The notes under the pieces were generated by a model. That model ran no database searches. It worked only from the letters and a program-made list of their open reading frames with translations, and was not told where the DNA came from. A stretch of 64,000 nucleotides of DNA from an uncultured bacterium (lineage in GTDB: Bacteria > Verrucomicrobiota > Kiritimatiellia > CAIKKV01 > CAITUY01): positions 1-64,000 of the forward strand of contig CAITUY010000246.1 of assembly GCA_903895695.1 (NCBI GenBank). Reading direction: 5' to 3'. Positions 62,475-64,000 of the stretch are shown in pieces (the first letter of the stretch is position 1; each line of letters starts with the position of its first letter). The translations under genes and the position numbers were made by a program.

Positions 62475-63443
62475 ATGAATATCCGCCTTCACGCCTACCG
62501 AACCCTCACGCTCGCCGCGGCGCTCGCGGCCGGATGTGCGCGCGGCCCGGTCCCGGCCGGTTCGGGCACCATCGAATGCACGCAGATTCGGCTCGGCCCT
62601 GAAGTGGGCGGACGCCTGGCCGAGCTGCTGATCGAGGAAGGCCAATCGCTCAAGGCCAGCCAGGTCGTGGCGCGGATCGACCCGGTACCGTACACCCTGA
62701 AACGCGACGAATCCGCGGCCGCCCTGGCCCAGGCCCAGGCTCAATTGGACCTGATGCTGGCCGGTAGCCGTGACGAGGATATTCAGCGCGGCCGTGAACA
62801 ACTCCGCGAGGCCCGGGCTTCCGCCACAGCCGCCACGGCGGACGTCGCGCGCGTCGAGGAAGTATTCGCGGCTGGCAGCGCCACGGCAAGGCAGCGGGAC
62901 GAAGCCCGGGCCTCCGCTGAGCGCACCTCGGCGCTCGCCGCCGCCGCCGAGCAGCAACTCGCCCGCCTCCTGAGCGGGAACCGCAAGGAAGAAATCCGCG
63001 CCGCCCAGGCGGCCGTCGATCTTGCCCGGGCTCGCCTGGCCCAGGCCGAGAAGGCCGTCAACGACTGCACGGTGCGTGCGCCGATTGCCGGCACAATCAC
63101 CGTCAAGAGCGCCGAACAAGGCGAGGTCGTGGCCGCGGGTACGGCTCTGGCAACCCTCTCCCGGTTGGATGAAGTCTGGCTCTCCGTCTACATCCCCGAA
63201 ACGCAGCTCAACCGCGTCCGCCTGGGCCAGGCAGCCTGGGTCTGCGCGGATGGCAGCCCGCAACGCTACACGGGCACCGTCAGCTTTGTATCGACAGAGG
63301 CCGAGTTCACTCCCCGCAACGCACAGACGCGCGATGAACGGGCCAAACTCGTCTACCGCGTCAAGATTACGCTGCCGAACCCCAACGGGGTCTTCAAGCC
63401 CGGCATGCCGGCCGATGGGTACATGGAGATGGCGTCGGAATGA
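62475..63443 (+). CDS. HlyD/YbhG-type membrane-fusion lipoprotein
   Basis: 322 aa. A lipoprotein signal ends in ALAAGC (Cys about 21). A biotinyl-lipoyl-like half (GPEVGGRLAELLIEEGQSLKASQVVARID), a long coiled coil (about 75-190, Ala/Glu/Gln-rich), the second half (CTVRAPIAGTITVKSAEQGEVVAAGTALATL) and the beta-barrel (VWLSVYIPETQLNRVRLGQAAWV) follow. It links an inner-membrane ABC-2 exporter to an outer-membrane channel. Followed by the ABC ATPase 21 bases later. Confidence 0.93.
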   Translation: MNIRLHAYRTLTLAAALAAGCARGPVPAGSGTIECTQIRLGPEVGGRLAELLIEEGQSLKASQVVARIDPVPYTLKRDESAAALAQAQAQLDLMLAGSRDEDIQRGREQLREARASATAATADVARVEEVFAAGSATARQRDEARASAERTSALAAAAEQQLARLLSGNRKEEIRAAQAAVDLARARLAQAEKAVNDCTVRAPIAGTITVKSAEQGEVVAAGTALATLSRLDEVWLSVYIPETQLNRVRLGQAAWVCADGSPQRYTGTVSFVSTEAEFTPRNAQTRDERAKLVYRVKITLPNPNGVFKPGMPADGYMEMASE

Positions 63444-63464
63444 CGGGCCCGTTCGGGTGACCTC

Positions 63465-64000
63465 ATGACCCCGGCCCCGTCAGAGCCCCCCGCCCTTTCG
63501 ACGGCCGGACTATGCCGCGCGTTCGGCCCGGTGCAGGCCGTGACCGGCGTCACCTTGTCCGTGGAGAAAGGCGAGATGTTCGGCCTCGTGGGTCCGGACG
63601 GCGGCGGCAAGAGCACCCTGATCCGCCTGCTGTGCGGGATTCTGACGCCAACGGCCGGTAGCGGCACGGTGCTGGGCCTCGACTTGGTCCGCGATGCGGA
63701 GGCGATCAAAGCCCGCATCGGCTACCTCTCCCAGGCGTTCACACTGTATGGCGACTTGACCGTCGATGAGAACATCGAGTTCTTCGCCGATATCCACGGC
63801 GTTGGCGATTTCCGGACCCGCCGTGACGAGTTGCTCGAATTCACGCGCTTGACCCCGTTCCGCAAGCGCCTGGCCGAGGCCTTGTCCGGGGGCATGAAGA
63901 AGAAACTCGCGCTGGCCTGCACGCTCATCCACACGCCGGAGATCATCTTCCTGGACGAGCCGTCGACCGGAGTCGATCCGGTCTCGCGCGGCGAGTTCTG
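63465..64000 (+). CDS. ABC-2 type transporter ATP-binding protein (5' part, cut by the window end)
   Basis: About 178 residues visible from the ATG at 63465. Walker A GPDGGGKST, Q-loop region YLSQAFTLYGDLTVDENIEFFA, signature LSGGMKKKLALA and Walker B IIFLDEPSTGVDP. It resembles the first half of YbhF-type double ATPases, which pair with YbhG-like lipoproteins and two ABC-2 permeases. The open frame runs off the window. Confidence 0.92.
   Translation, partial: MTPAPSEPPALSTAGLCRAFGPVQAVTGVTLSVEKGEMFGLVGPDGGGKSTLIRLLCGILTPTAGSGTVLGLDLVRDAEAIKARIGYLSQAFTLYGDLTVDENIEFFADIHGVGDFRTRRDELLEFTRLTPFRKRLAEALSGGMKKKLALACTLIHTPEIIFLDEPSTGVDPVSRGEF

Overview
The window is about 62% GC, coding-dense, and reads as a chromosomal segment from a member of the PVC superphylum. 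Kiritimatiellota, Lentisphaerota or Verrucomicrobiota is the best guess, inferred from gene content and not from a marker search. The signs are several uroporphyrinogen-decarboxylase-like (MtaA/CmuA-type) paralogues, a LacI/GntR hybrid regulator next to a CBM9-like secreted protein, an ECF sigma factor paired with a large membrane-anchored anti-sigma-like protein, ExbB/ExbD next to TPR and VWA proteins, FmdB, many GTG starts in ATGA/GTGA overlaps, and families of intergenic palindromes and short-word tracts.

Layout. 0-8 kb: a secreted CBM9/FlgD-like protein with its regulator, a GH4 alpha-galactosidase-type gene broken by an internal deletion, a UroD-like protein and RNase R. 8-22 kb (minus strand): one nearly continuous gene string in the order FmdB, zinc-ribbon membrane protein, exported unknown, ArgH, ExbB, ExbD, TPR protein, TonB-like VWA protein, HNH nuclease, SUI1/YciH, NtrC-type regulator, OppB-like and OppC-like permeases. 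22-33 kb (plus strand): the most interesting locus, namely an ECF sigma factor, an anti-sigma-like protein carrying a squalene-cyclase-like domain, the ebo genes C, F, D and E, and two half-ABC exporters. The genes overlap or nearly abut and probably form one transcription unit. 33-38 kb (minus strand): UroD-like genes (one a fragment), a nucleoside-hydrolase-like protein, RNase III, XerC/D and a small HMA lipoprotein.

38-44 kb (plus strand): a DeoR regulator and a complete 2-oxoacid dehydrogenase operon with fused E1 alpha-beta, an E2 with two subunit-binding domains, and E3. 44-47 kb: an initiator tRNA with clear promoter and terminator, an unassigned four-hairpin RNA candidate, and a MASE1 histidine kinase translationally coupled to a UroD-like gene. 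47-53 kb: a giant glycine-rich secreted protein of three DNA-level repeats, an EamA transporter flanked by a 108-bp direct repeat, a repeat-rich gene-poor stretch, and ICMT-like and VOC-family genes. 53.6-55.1 kb: a HipBST-type tripartite toxin-antitoxin module. 55-64 kb: a three-gene glycan or sugar operon (1133-aa exported protein, Gfo/Idh/MocA oxidoreductase, TIM-barrel isomerase), a ferredoxin-nitroreductase, an alpha/beta hydrolase, and the start of an HlyD/ABC-2 efflux operon cut by the window edge.

How the genes may work together. The 22-33 kb locus looks like a self-regulated system that makes or moves an unknown metabolite across the inner membrane: sigma/anti-sigma control, ebo enzymes for precursor handling, and a heterodimeric exporter with one degenerate ATP site. 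The ExbBD-TPR-VWA string looks like a proton-motive-force-driven envelope machine in which a VWA domain replaces the usual TonB C-terminus. No CRISPR array, rRNA, insertion sequence with a transposase, or prophage was seen.
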